64,000 nt of DNA, from assembly GCA_028532985.1 (NCBI GenBank), contig JANCIK010000004.1:558001-622000 (forward strand), given 5' to 3'. This DNA comes from Stropharia rugosoannulata (Eukaryota; Basidiomycota; Agaricomycetes; Agaricales; Strophariaceae). The position numbers and the translations under genes are program-made. Shown in pieces: positions 10,632 through 22,847 of the stretch; position 1 is the stretch's first letter; the number at the start of each line of letters is the position of its first letter. The notes beneath the pieces are model-generated. The model made no database searches and was not told the origin of the DNA. It was given only the letters and a program-made list of their open reading frames with translations.

Positions 10632-13600
10632 CTACGATGAAGACGAACCCTTCTTGCGCATAAAGCTCTTGGACAAATGAAGGACGCTCCTTATTGTGTC
10701 CTTACCTTTGCTGTTGCTGCCCTGCCGACCGAATTTCTGCTTCGACATGCGCGCCTCGGACAAATTTGTCTGTACACGGCTCATCTGCACTCCATGTTCC
10801 TCCGTCGCGAAGTCGAAACCACGGTCAACAGAAGTAACGCCAGTGGCCATATCTGTTCGACTGGGCGACCGCACGTCCATTGAAGGTCGAGTGGTGAATC
10901 GGCGATGTTCAAGAGAAACAACGCTGCTCGACTGTCTGCGCAAAGCCACCTCGGGCGCTGTCAGTTTAGCTCGCGAATATGATGATAAGTCCCGCCCTGG
11001 GTATTTTCGCTGGAGGTATTGGAAAGTCTCCAGGTCCCCGGGATTGAAAACGAATTTCCAGCTTTTGTAGAGGTATCGAGGGGCAAGGGAGATGAGCAAT
11101 GTGAGAGGCAACGAGAGCCAGAAGTGAGGTGACCTCGACAGGAAGTAATCCAGACCAAAAAGATTTGTCACTGCATATCCGGGAGCTATAAGGGCGTAGA
11201 TGATCTGTAGACGTCGAGCTCTATGAGAAATTATGGCAGGAACAGTGTAAGGACATACCGAAAACACCCATTGAACAACCAGTCCAAATGCAATGGAGAA
11301 GGCAAGCCACCAAGTCCATACTGTTGCACTGAATCCCGTAAACAAGTCGGCCACAAGGACAGCGGCTAAAGCCATGGTCTGGACCAAATTTAAGCAGATT
11401 CACTGATGGGAATTTCGGATGGACTTACGGTAGAGAATTCGTATTGATTAACATCATAACCATCGCTTCGAGCAGTCGTCGTAAAATAACTGTATTGGAT
11501 GAGGAAGTAGACGACGGCCGACTGCATGTAAATGATTAGCGAAAGCCATAATAACAAGTGATAAACTTACCTGGACAATACCGTCTATGAGGTATATACC
11601 GAAAGACCTAAGACTGAACCAAGTGCCTTCCCGACCGTACCGATACAGTTCAGGGACTGCCATGAGGGTGCTGGCCTCTAGAAGTACTTGTTATCAGCGC
11701 ATGTTATGATAAGTCCTCGGGGGGCAACTAACCAAGGAATCTATCAAATAATCCAATTCCGATAACGGGAAGAACGGTCCACAAAGAGTTCCAGAAAAGA
11801 ACGTAGATATAGTCAAATACACTATTGAAGAGGTGAATACATTTTCAAAGAAATTCTGAATGAACTTACTAGGAAGCACTCCAGCCATCATAGATCTGGA
11901 ACCACCATAGAACTCCAATGGCCACAATATTCTTGTAGAAAAAGTTTAGGATCCTATAACATGATAAGTTACTACCTCTGAGTAGTCGTTAACATGACAC
12001 TTACATTACACCATTGCGTGCATATGACCAGTGACCGTGAACAAGGAGCAACTTCTTGAGGAAACGGAACTACACAAGGTTGTGAGTTATGCTTTCTATT
12101 TATAACTGACTACCTACCTGAGCAATGGCGTAATCTGAAGAATTCACAGCTTGCAATCCTTCTTCGCCAGATATGCCGACTCCAACATGAGCAGCCTGAA
12201 TCATGCTAACGTCATTGGCTCCATCTCCAATAGCCAAAGTCATTGCGTTCAGATTATCCTTAACCAAGCGAACCATTAAGGCTTTTTGCAAAGGGGACAC
12301 ACGACAGCCAATCACTCCGTCACAAAGAATGGATAAACGCAGAAGCAGTGCTTTATTTTCTTCGTCTGCAAAGGCCTTTAATAAGGGAATTAGTGTATTG
12401 CGATGATTAAAATGACAGGGAAATATACCTCAAGCAAAGCGGAACCATCTATCACCAGAATGAAGCCTCCAGGCCGGTCACCATTATCTGCGCCAACCAG
12501 AGAGACGCCCGTAGTAATCCTCTGAAGAGGAATGGTATGTTCCTCCTTTGATTTTCGGTCTGTCAGGACGGAGGCATCTGTTGATTCAGGGAAAAACCGA
12601 AGCAAAGCGTCGTTCATCTGGGTTTGGACGGGTCGTGCACCACCACGGATTACAATGATGTTGGAATCAGGAGTAATGAGGTTTGTGCTTCTGCCAATCG
12701 CTGACGCCACAGAAATAAGTTACAGGACACGTAAGAGAATTTTCTCTTGAAAATACTAACCTACAGCCGTTTCCAGCTTATCACCTGTTGCCACCCAAAT
12801 TTTGATCCCTGCGGTTTTCAGGTCTGCGATAGTCTCGGGAACGCCATCCTGAAGCCTATCCTCAATAGCAGTAGCACCTAAGAGATGAAGGTTTTGCTCT
12901 AATTCGCTTGAAACATCTTCGATACGTTCCTCCCGATTTTGCAGCGAAACATTGGCTTCGTGGTATTTGACGCTCCAGGCTTCGTACTCGGCATCTTAAA
13001 GAACACGATCAGGGAAAAAAAAATAGAGATTGCGAAATGTACGCACCTGAGAGTGGCCTATATGCCAAAGTAAGAGTCCTCAATCCATTTGACGCGAATT
13101 CACTCAGATGTCTTTCAGTTTCTTCTTTCAGCCTGTCATCTCCAGGGCGGGATCGTTCAAAAATAACATTATCCGCCCCTTTGGTCAGCAACAATAGGCC
13201 ACGATCGCTATTGAGAGCGCGAACAATAACGCTCATGCGTTTCCGAGCACTCGTAAATTCCAAGATGTCTAGAAGCTCGTATCTTTCTACATTTGACGAC
13301 CTAGGTGTCTGGAGAGACAATATTTCTCTGTCTTTTCCTAAGAAAGTATAACCCATGTCTGCCGCAGTCTGTACTAGTGCTGCTTCATCCGGAGATTGTG
13401 CTTTGTATTGAATGGTGCCAGTTTCAGGATCAGTGCCGGTCAAGACTGTATGGCAGAGGGAGAGAACGGTGAAGAAATTGTTCAGTAGGGAATCTTGGGC
13501 TGCAGATTCGTTCAACTTGGTAGCTTCCTGTATGTCGTCATATAACGTGGAATCTTCGAAACGCTGATCCTCAGAAATACTTGATGCAGCTTTCTTGGCC

Positions 13601-15465
13601 TGTTCAGTATCAATTCCAAGGTGACTGCGCGAGCTGCCACTCATATGCCGCTGGGCATTCCATAGATCGACCTCGACTGGAACTGTTTGCACAATAGGCA
13701 CATCGACTGGAGAAATAACCTTCTCCTTCATAAGCTCTTCTTCACCCACGACGTTTCCTCTGTAGGCTTTGCCAGCGATAGAACACATTCTGAACACCAT
13801 AGAGTTCTGAAGTAACGATAAGATGCTAAGTAACAGGTCATATAAACTAGTCGAAGCCTTACTTGGGTTAAAGTGCCGGTCTTATCCGAGAAGATATATT
13901 CAATTTGTCCCAAGTCATCAGAAAGGTTCCATGACCTGGCTTTGGTAGCTTGCTGAGTTTTCTCGTAGTATATGTCGGAATCGAAGTAGATGAAGGCTGC
14001 TTGACAGGTCCGTACAACTTCAAGAGAAATATAAAGAGATATCGGCACGATGTCTTGGAACCTGACGAAGTAAGGGAACAATTTAGAGGGTAAGTGGAAC
14101 TAGGGAATTCAGACTTACGTTAGGAGAGCAAAGGCCCATGTAATTAAGCCATTAATGCTGGGATTGTCGTCTGAATGGTCATCGGAAAAGAGCCAAGGTG
14201 CATTCAATGGGAAGAAATGCTTCTCCAAAGCGGAATCGGCAATAGCACAAACGACAGCAATTAATCCCAAAAGGATGAGGTTCACAAAGCTAAATAAATA
14301 TGTTTTTATTAGCATTCTGGCCCGAAAAGGCTAAACGGAGACGCACACTTGAGGATTCATCTGCTTCTCAACTTTGCTTCGTTTGCTTGGGGTTCCACTA
14401 GAGTTTAACAGAATTTTGGAATCCCATCCTGTAAAGAGAACAATACCAATAACCCATCCGGTGTTTCTGAGCACTGTCCCTCGGAGCAAGGTATGAGATA
14501 TATCGATTGGAGATATTGCACCGTCGATTGTCATGTTGCCGTTAAGCTTATACATGTCTGTCTCCGGGCGCTCGCACTGAATTTGGAAGCTTTGAGTTTT
14601 GGCGCAAGCCACTGCAGTATTAAGTCCTGCAAGGGCATCTACGCCGTGCCGTGATTTGAGGTTGGTCTCTCCGTCCAAGTTTTTGGTTTCCACGAAGGCA
14701 ATATTTTCATCCTCGGACGTTGCACATATCAAGATGTCCGCAGGAAACGGCTCATTATCCATGATTTTGACAAAATCTCCGACCCGTAAATCTTCCCAAA
14801 ATGTTGGTCTCCAATGGGGTATCCCCTCGACGTTGGTAGAATCTTCCGAATCGTACTCGACTCGGCCTCCGGGCGTTCTTGCGTTACGGTAGAATATCGA
14901 GGCAAACAATGATTTACTTTTTGATTCGGTTGCATTGGAGTTGACTACATCGTTGCCTGAAAGAACGCGGACTTGACTAAAATTGACTTCTCTGTCGGAC
15001 TGATGGCGCTTGAAGTCTTCGTAACCATCTTTAGCTGCGGTAATGACCAAGATGACGATGAGCGGTAAGATAGCTGCTCCTGGAGAGATTGTAGCAAACT
15101 GATGGAAGAATTGAAGGATGGCTATGGCCAAGAAGAAACTGCATAAGGATGTTAGAGCCGTTAAGCAAGTTGGAATTAACTGTTTACATATTGGCTACAC
15201 GTCGAAATTGTTCTAGCAAATTACGAGGAAGAAATGTTATAATCGAGTATTTCGAGGTGATGACCTGATTCGAGCTGTAAACATTTTCCCGACGTATATT
15301 GCCTTTATGGTCAAAGTAGCTTGGTGGGGCGGCTTGATTTACGTAGATCGTTCTGGGAGGGCCGAGCTCCCGTTTGGGAGAAAACAGATCGGCTACGTTA
15401 TAGTCTGCTAGACGCCCGTACCAAGTCTTGAAACCATCCAGGAAAGAGCTGCTGGACTTCGCCAT
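10632..15465 (-). CDS. P4-type ATPase phospholipid flippase (Drs2/Dnf family)
   Basis: A many-exon gene. ATG 15465 begins [18 protein letters not shown], and the stop is at 10632. Family hallmarks appear in order. [20 protein letters not shown] comes before helix 1. [13 protein letters not shown] is the actuator-domain DGET that marks P4-ATPases. SDKTGTLTQ holds the phosphorylated Asp, and [11 protein letters not shown] lies in the nucleotide domain. [19 protein letters not shown] is the hinge motif. Ten membrane helices are expected, and the last exon ends in a basic Ser-rich cytoplasmic tail. P4-ATPases move phospholipids from the outer to the cytosolic leaflet at Golgi, endosome or plasma membrane, with a CDC50 partner. 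N-terminal motifs favour a Dnf-type protein, but the subfamily is not certain. It is codirectional with FAN1 and NEDD1. Confidence 0.93.
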
Positions 15466-16260
15466 GGCGGGAAGCCAAGGAGACGTGGCGAATGATCAAG
15501 GTGGCCGCAGCGAGTCGACGGAAAGATAGAGCGCTGTCCCAATCGCTCTAACATACTCCGAGTTTTCCCAAGACACTGTGTTTGGATATGATGAGATGAA
15601 TCAGCATGCCGGGGGGCATCTTTTGATGTAAATGCGGAACAAGCGGGAATGATGAAATGTCAAGGTGGTCTTATATACTCCGGACTCTGATATGAAGATG
15701 GTCCAGAGATGTGCAGGTTGCCTGGTTTGCCTGACCTGAAAATAGTTATATGCATGATAAGAAAGGCCAAAGCTTGAAGATTTTTATGTATTCACCTACA
15801 TATTGTTATGGAGGTCTGTTTGCATTGTGTTGCTTGAGCGGTGGGAAATTAATGGAAAAATATCAAGGCGGTATGAGAATAAGCCGGAGTGATGACTAGT
15901 GATGAGCCGGCGTAACGCGTCCCCACATTCTCCGGGTGCCGGGTGCCGGGCGTTTTACCTGTTTACAGATTTTTGCAGCTATATGTACTTAGCAACAAAT
16001 TACTCTGATTCCTGTCAACTGTGTCAGAATGTAAAAATAAGTGGTGGGCTATATTGACATACCTATTAGTAGAGTAAGAAAAGCAAATGTGATTGAATAC
16101 AGTGACATGAAATCAATATGAAATACAGGGAAAATATACAAGCCATGTAGGAGTACAGCAACAAACACCGTAAGAACATTGCGCAGAGAACGAGACAGCA
16201 CGAGAATAGATATCGATAAAGATAGTTATATGCAGAGCAAGAAAGCCTTTTGAAAAACCC
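15466..16260. other. intergenic: flippase promoter and FAN1 3' region
   Basis: About 800 bp. The proximal part must hold the flippase promoter. A small GC-rich tandem of a GCCGGGT-type unit lies near 15937-15954. No gene seen. Confidence 0.4.
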
Positions 16261-19200
16261 TCAAGTAATTTCGGATTTCAAAGAAGAACCAGCGTCGTCC
16301 AGTCGTTTTATAGGACTGTTTTGAACACCGGAAGTTCGCTGCCGCTTTGTTTTAGGCCCTCCCTTTACATTTTCCTGAAGGTGGTTGTCATCCTCGGATT
16401 CCGGATCGAGTTTATCGTAATCCTCGTCCTCAGAATCGCTAGCCACCTCTGCAGCGCCTTTTCTTCGTCTCGCACCACCTGAAGTACTAGCCTTCCGTTT
16501 GCGAGCATTAAAAACGGCCGGCTTTGCGTTCACATCGATAACTTTGCACAAGTCGACATCGACTTCCGCCCGTAACAGGGAATCAAACCAGAGCTTCTGG
16601 TTCTCTCGAGCGACATCTCCTGGGCCCTTGACTTCGACAAACCTACATGTACGAGTTACGGGATTCCATACAAAGAGATCTGGTCCGCCGCTACTTCTTC
16701 CTCGATAATCTTGAAAGAATAGGGTGGAGATAGTGATCAGAGACTCGGCATTCATACACTGCCAACGGCGATCAGTAATGGACTACTACGGGACAACAAG
16801 AGATAACTTACTCCGACGATCTCCAAAATGTCTTCCTTCGTGCAGAAATCCCAGTTAACGCATAAGCATTGCGTTTTTCTCTCTCTGTATTTGTCGTCAT
16901 GCTGCTGGATAATTTCTTGAGCTTTGCCTTCTCTAATCTCTTGTAAACGCCTGTCAATTAAACTTTTTCGTGCATAGTAGAAAGAATCCTCGCATATGTC
17001 CAGTGGGGCTTTCTGGAAGGCAGTCTCAAATGCACCAGGAATATCTGTAAATATGATGTCCCAGAAGAGCAAGCCAAATAAGGTTGTCAGGATCTGAGTT
17101 TCTGAATGGAATCTGGTAATCAAAGCATTTCATATAAGAAGAGAGAAAAGCAGGAAGAAAGTGACGTACCCCCGAAACCCTTGATCTTCATAATATTCTA
17201 GGGCACGCGTCTCGACATCGACGATGGCCCCGTCCCTCCCCTCCCACCTAGACTTTTGGCTTAATTTTTTCTTGGAAGGGGGCTATATCAACAGTTATAT
17301 GAAACAGTAAAATAAAGGGGAAAGAAACGACATACGGGATCGGGGTCAGGATGATTCGTGTTCGATCCGCTTTTTGAACTTGTGGCATACACACGAATGT
17401 CTGGTTTCGATTTGTTTTCCTTTCCAAGAATGGGTCGGCCTTGTCCATCAAGTATCAAGCCACCATGTATCCTGACGGCCTTCAATTCAACTATTCGGGC
17501 GTCACGTAATTTTCCTGCACATTGCGACCTCTCCTCTTCAGGAATTTTCAAACGACTCTCTGTCGTCATGAGTCGCTTCATAAGATTTGGGCGGAAAACT
17601 GAAATTATACAATTGAGTTTGCTGCGCAAGCCTGCAATGAAATAAGGCTTACCCATGCCAGTATCTGCGTCTAAAAGGGCTTCCTTCAGTCCTTCGCATT
17701 GTCTGTAAAGAATATCCTTCTTTTCAGCTGCGGTTCGAGCCTTGCTGATAAGATGACCATGAAGGATTGCCCTTCGTTGGTACAATTTTCCTCGACGACC
17801 ACGATTCCAAAATCGCTGGGAAAGAAGCTCGTCGATCATCTTCAGCTCCATCTCGTATTCCTTCAAGGGACCCAACGCTTTAATAGCCTTATAGACCATT
17901 CGTGCGTATATATAACCTGCAATGAGAATGAGTTGAGCCTACTGGCTTACGAAGTTGTGGCTCACCGGTTTCAAAGCGTTGCAGGGCCGGTGACCTAGGA
18001 GGAAGCTCTTGAAACTCTTTGACGGAGCGCGCAACAAGGTGTTCCTGCCACACTGGGTAGATGTACTTTTCCAAGCACTCCTTCACCACTTCTTCTTTCT
18101 TGATTTCTGCTACGAGATTGTTTTCGGTATTTAAATTCCCCAGAAAATCGTCGCATATATCCATAGATGGTGAGCCCACATTATTCGAGAAACACGACGC
18201 GCTCCGTGGTTGCTTGAGTGGCGTCTTTGGGGTGCTTGGAGATCCTTCTAATCTGTGAGTTGGCATGGGGGTTACTGTTTTGTTCATCACCCTAATAGGC
18301 GTCTTGGCCGGTTTCCTGCCAGGTTTTTCAGGAGGCGGGTCAAGAATTTCGAGTATAGCATGCTCTAATTCCAGGGCTTTCTCGTAATCCAGATAGTCGT
18401 GTCGAGATTCCCATATATCTGTACTGCGAGCCGTACTGTACGCAGTGTAACTCCATTTCTTGAACGTCGTAAGTAAAGAAGGCAGGAAGAGCGCGGTCGG
18501 ATGCTCGATTTCTCGATAATAGATTATATGTAATCTTCGCACTAGGCGAAAGAAGTCAAAGTTTACTCGGATACACTTCCCTGATAAAATTGTGTCAGTT
18601 CGCATCTCGTTCACAATAAGGATGAGCTAACCGAGCAAGCGAAGCGCCATATCCTTCAATCTGTCCTGCTGATTGCTCTTGGTCTTGACGCAGTTCTTTT
18701 TGACTGGAAAGCATAACTGCGTCTGGCGCATACCGTCCTCTCTTCCCTTTCCCTTGTTCTTTGGCGTAGAACCGAAATTTAGTATACTTTGCGTAGAGGC
18801 TTGTAATTGAAGTGCATATATCATGTCGGATTTCTATAATAATGACATAAGAACTCACACGCGCTTCACATTGCTAAACGATACTCACATTGGTGGATTT
18901 TGGTTTACATTTCATCGCTTTTACAAGTTGCTGTAGCTGAGGGGTCGTGAGTTTATGCAGAATTTCTTCAAGGGTCATGGTCGTTTCGTCCTCGCAGAAG
19001 TACTCCAGATACATAACGGAGGGATCTGAGTCAATAATGGCGCGCAGAGGATCATCTTTCATTGGCTGCGTAGCCAAAAATGACTTTGTAGTTTCTGGAG
19101 CAACCATACCATTCAGTTCGGCCAGTGTTGGTTTGACGTCCTCATCAATAGACAAGTCAATAATCTCAGGTCCGACGGGCGGCTTGGTGTCTACCGGCTC

Positions 19201-19736
19201 CTCTTTGAAAAAAGGATTGCGCGGTTCCTCGTCAAACAGAACATTGATTGGTTTGCAGAGGTCAGATAATGCCAGCAGAAGACCGTCGTTCCCTTGAATA
19301 CCCTTCTTGAAGCTATCGAGGCTCGAAACGGATATCCAGGTGTTTGGCTTGCGGAGAACGAGGCGAACAAGACAGTAACGCGCGTTGTCTGCGAAGCAGT
19401 CAGTTCCTGGAGCTACGACATATGCACGACAACCTATTAACTCACAGCATAAATTCCCAAAGTGTTCCAGAGCGTTCAGCTCCTGTTGAGACAGCAAATC
19501 ATATTCGTTCTCAATGATCGTCTTTACAATGCCTTATAATGAACCAATTAGAATGACAACGAACCAACAGCAACAAATTCCGTACCTTCAAACACCTCAA
19601 CATACGCAGACGGTCGACCGCTTTGCCGTTTTTGCTCATCGTGATGCTCGAATTCGTCTTCAATGGAATCTTTGGTAGTGACATCCCCGCCAAAGACTAA
19701 TTGTTGGATAAGCTTCTTGGAAACCGTTTCGGTCAT
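16261..19736 (-). CDS. FAN1: FAN1 structure-specific nuclease (VRR-NUC domain)
   Basis: Multi-exon gene from ATG 19736 (MTETVSKKLIQQLVFGG) to TGA 16261. The C-terminal VRR-NUC nuclease shows GGPDLFVW and FVEVKGPGD, the PD-(D/E)xK metal-binding signature of Fanconi-associated nuclease 1. Upstream lie the SAP-like helix pair LTTPQLQQLVKAMKCK (about residue 200) and the long helical TPR-like middle. FAN1 cleaves 5' flaps and unhooks DNA interstrand crosslinks in the nucleus. No UBZ zinc finger is seen at the N terminus, as in other fungal members. After the nuclease there is an added acidic stretch (VASDSEDEDYDKLDPESED) and a basic patch GPKTKRQRT that could be a nuclear signal. Internal exon borders are approximate. 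Confidence 0.93.
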
Positions 19737-20143
19737 ATTCAAAAAGTGATTAATAAATTGTCATTAGATTGAAGAATGCCCAAATGTAGCTCAAGATTCC
19801 GAGTTATGTCAATGACAATAGAGGCCTAAAGTACAAGTGAACCCGAGGATTTGACTAGATCAAGTTCAAAAAGAGAAAGTTAGTGAAGGGTCAACAGCAA
19901 GTCAACAAGTTTGAAGCGAAGGTCACGGTCCGCGAATGTAGCTCGCACAATCACATGAGCGGCGTCACACCGCGTAAGTAGTACCCTTTAAGACACTGGT
20001 GATGGCAGAAAAAACATTTGCCTAGCATACATACGCTTATAGATTAGAGATAACAATATCACAGTCTGCAAGAGCGAATGAAGGCGAGGGCAGGAGGCAT
20101 AGGCGGTCGTACAACACAATACATACAGTAATAAAGTCGGTAA
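19737..20143. other. intergenic: FAN1 promoter, NEDD1 3' region
   Basis: About 400 bp between FAN1 (minus, start 19736) and the end of NEDD1 (minus, 20144). No coding signal or clear element seen. Confidence 0.4.
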
Positions 20144-22266
20144 TCAGAATGCACTTCGTCTCAATCGTTCATTCTCCACTCTCAGCCTTTGGTTTTCTTC
20201 CCTGAGATCTTTTAAATCGCCAACATATTCCTCCATGAGTGCTCTTAGCTCCTGCTTAAGTCCACGGCTCATCCGCAGCAGATCCAGATGCAGACCCACC
20301 ATCTCAGCCTGCGTCTCCCGTTGAAAATCGAACATGACGTCTTGCACAATCGTTCGTAGCAGTTCATGAGCTGAAGCACCGCCTGCAGGAGATCCCGGAC
20401 GTCCGATTGTTGGATTCAGGGGGCCATCTAGAACTGGAGGCGTGTTTATGGGAATATCGCGTGCTAGTCGCCGTGGCGAGATTTGCATCGACAGTACGCG
20501 GTCCCGTTCTTGTACAGTCAGTTTTACATTTTCACGGGCTTTAAGTTCGACAGTGTTGCCTATGCCTCTTTCTCCCGCTCCATCAGAACTCGACGGTATC
20601 CATTCATCGATATCGGGTGTTCCAAGCCCCAGAATGTTAATTTCATGCTTCCGTTGCTTGCGTACTGGCGGCACTGGTGTCAAGGGTTCTACTCGCATGT
20701 CAGGGATATCTAGCGAAGGCGAAGGCGTGCCACTGTAGTTGTGGTCAACCGATGCCTTAGAAGAGGAGGGCTGTCGCGTGGAAGTTGCGGACGATAGGAC
20801 GTCATCGCTGTGCGCACGGGATGCAGATGAAGATGGGCGGTTAGATGTGGAGGGCAGAGGTTCTTTATTGGAAGCACGCGATGCGGAGGATAATGTACGC
20901 GGTCGGTGTTGTGATATCGTCTTCGTACTTGTTGTGGACGCATTGGTCTCTTCGCGACTTGGTAAAGGAGCCGTTGTTGACGGAAGTGTTCGAGTGCGCC
21001 GTGGTGCGTCAGTGCCTAGTGGAGCTCTTTTGAGGGAGACTGAAGGTTTCGTGGGAGACAGTTCGGAGTTCCCGTGCGGGTCGCGGGCTGGAGAGAGAAC
21101 TTTCTTGGGGTTTGTAGTCTTCTTTGGTGGAGAAGCTGACGATACCGCTCGACGACTCGCAGGCGATGAAGGAGTTGAGGTCTTTCGAACAGGAGACTTG
21201 ACAGAAGCCGTCCTTCGGGAAAATGCAGATCCTGCAGTAGCCTTTTTCAAGGGAGCAGGCGTTTTGCTTGTCGACATCTTAGCTTTTCCCTTTTTCATAG
21301 TCAGAAAGTCCTTAACAAGAAGACAAAAGACGTACTTGAATATTAATTGTTCGTACTGGACAGCCGGATTCACTCAGAGTAACAACCTTTGGAGGTTTAT
21401 CTAGACCACGAAGATCCACGACAAGAATGCTGCCCGCCTCTGTCCCTAGATAAATTGTGGTGCCTTCAGGAGAAAACGCCACTGTTGACAGTTGCGTTTT
21501 CAAGTTGATTGCGCGAATTAAGCTGCTGTGAGTGAGCCTGAGATTCAATATACACAAGAGAATGAACTTACGCCTTTTCCTTCTCTAAATCGATAAGTCC
21601 TAAGAACCCTCCTGTGCTGGCTACAGCAACTAATGTCTTGCTAAATGGACTGCATGCGGGGGGGACAATATCTCCAGTTGTAGAGTCATTCAGCAAAACT
21701 GTTTTTGTTGGTGCCGATGGCCGCGTAACGTCACATACAACTAGTTTTTTCCCAGCAGCAACTAACAGTCTAGTCCGTAGATGAAAATCAAAAGTAGATA
21801 CGCCAGCAACCATGTCGGTCAGTCCTCGTAAGACTGTATGTGAGCCGAGTGTTAGATTGTGGATATGAACCGCCCCAGAGGAATTTGACGCCAGTAGACT
21901 ATTGTCGTTGTTGAGAGATAGTGAGTTCACATCGCTTTTATGAGTACTGAGTGTTTGCACTATTTGAGAGCCTTCCAGGATATAAATCTCATTCCCCGAA
22001 CTGAGTATAATGCAGGTCGCGGTCCTTGCCACCATATGGCTGATAGCGTCTGGATGAGTGTATACATCGCGAATGGTATTGGAAGAGGGTTCGTATCTTC
22101 GAAGCGTACGTCCCGAGACGAGATACAAGCAGGTGTTATCTGGTGCCCATGAACATGCTGTCGGGGTTTCTAACAGATCAAGGCATGGGGGAATTGACGA
22201 TGGACCTCGCTTTAGAGCTGCTGTTTCTGAGAGAGTCAAGGTTTCAGTGGTAGTCGCTGCCAGCAT
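20144..22266 (-). CDS. NEDD1: NEDD1/GCP-WD, gamma-tubulin ring recruiter
   Basis: Starts at ATG 22266 (MLAATTTETLTLSETAALKRG). Exons run over WD40-type blades (HKSDVNSLSLNNDNSLLASN, LSTVAFSPEGTTIYLGTEAG), then a long Ser/Pro-rich basic linker, then a C-terminal coiled coil ending at 20144. About 700 residues. The tail HELLRTIVQDVMFDFQRETQ ... LREENQRLRVENERLRR closely parallels the C-terminal helix of animal NEDD1, which binds gamma-tubulin complexes. The protein is expected at the spindle pole body, nucleating microtubules. The last intron is phase 0, between NIQ and GKAKM. The promoter holds a cluster of palindromes (see separate entry). Confidence 0.88.
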
Positions 22267-22361
22267 AGTAAATCTGGCGAGAAAATGGAATGGGAAAAGC
22301 GCAAAAAAAGCGAAGAACTGGTGAAAGGGAGTCGCTGTCGGCCCGGCTCAACAAGGAAAAT

Positions 22362-22410
22362 GTCACATGTGACGTCGCGCGTCTGACGCGTCAGACACAC
22401 ATAGCACGTG
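22362..22410. promoter_or_regulatory. palindrome cluster with MCB box and E-boxes upstream of NEDD1
   Basis: Within 49 bp lie a perfect 12-bp palindrome GTCACATGTGAC (22362-22373), an overlapping GACGTC (22371-22376), a perfect 16-bp palindrome GTCTGACGCGTCAGAC (22381-22396) with the MluI cell-cycle box ACGCGT at its centre, and CACGTG (22405-22410). The cluster is 96-144 bp upstream of the NEDD1 start codon. ACGCGT is the known binding site of the fungal G1/S factor MBF, and CACGTG/CACATGTG are bHLH-type sites. Binding here is inferred. Confidence 0.6.
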
Positions 22411-22847
22411 TTGTAAATAGGCACCGGCTGCAACTGTTCCATGTTCCTCCAACTCTGGACCCACCATTTCCCATTGGCTCATCCTTGAAGAATGTCAGGC
22501 GCTTGTTCAATATGTATTTCATTTTCCATAATATGCTGAAGACTTTAGCAAGCAATCAGCAAGATACTTGGAGATACTGGAAAATGCAAGGGGAATGAGC
22601 TTTTATAATGACCAGTGACATGTTTCCTAGGCTGGTAGACTCTGCGTACTCCCAAATAGATGCAACCATGCTATGAAACATCATGATCATGAAACCCGAA
22701 ATGCTACGCGAAAAGAATGACCTTCTCCATGATAATCATCACTGCTCGACAAGCCTATTAATGCCGACCTAGTGCCGACCCATCCGAGTCCGTTGCTGGG
22801 GGAGTAAATGCTAGGGCGCCTCCACATCTCTCTGCTCGTCATCCGCC
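22411..22847. other. upstream region of copy B
   Basis: No gene. The last 200 bp (about 22650-22847) resemble the sequence upstream of copy C (about 25340-25505): both carry GCTATGAAACAT, CCNTGATAATCA, AAGCCTAT and ACATCTCTCTG in order. The duplicated unit therefore includes 5' flanking DNA. Confidence 0.5.

Noticed and set aside
20739..21404. Plus-strand frame of 221 codons
   Set aside because: Antisense shadow of the Ser/Pro-rich linker of NEDD1. The minus frame has the clear NEDD1 coiled coil and splice structure.
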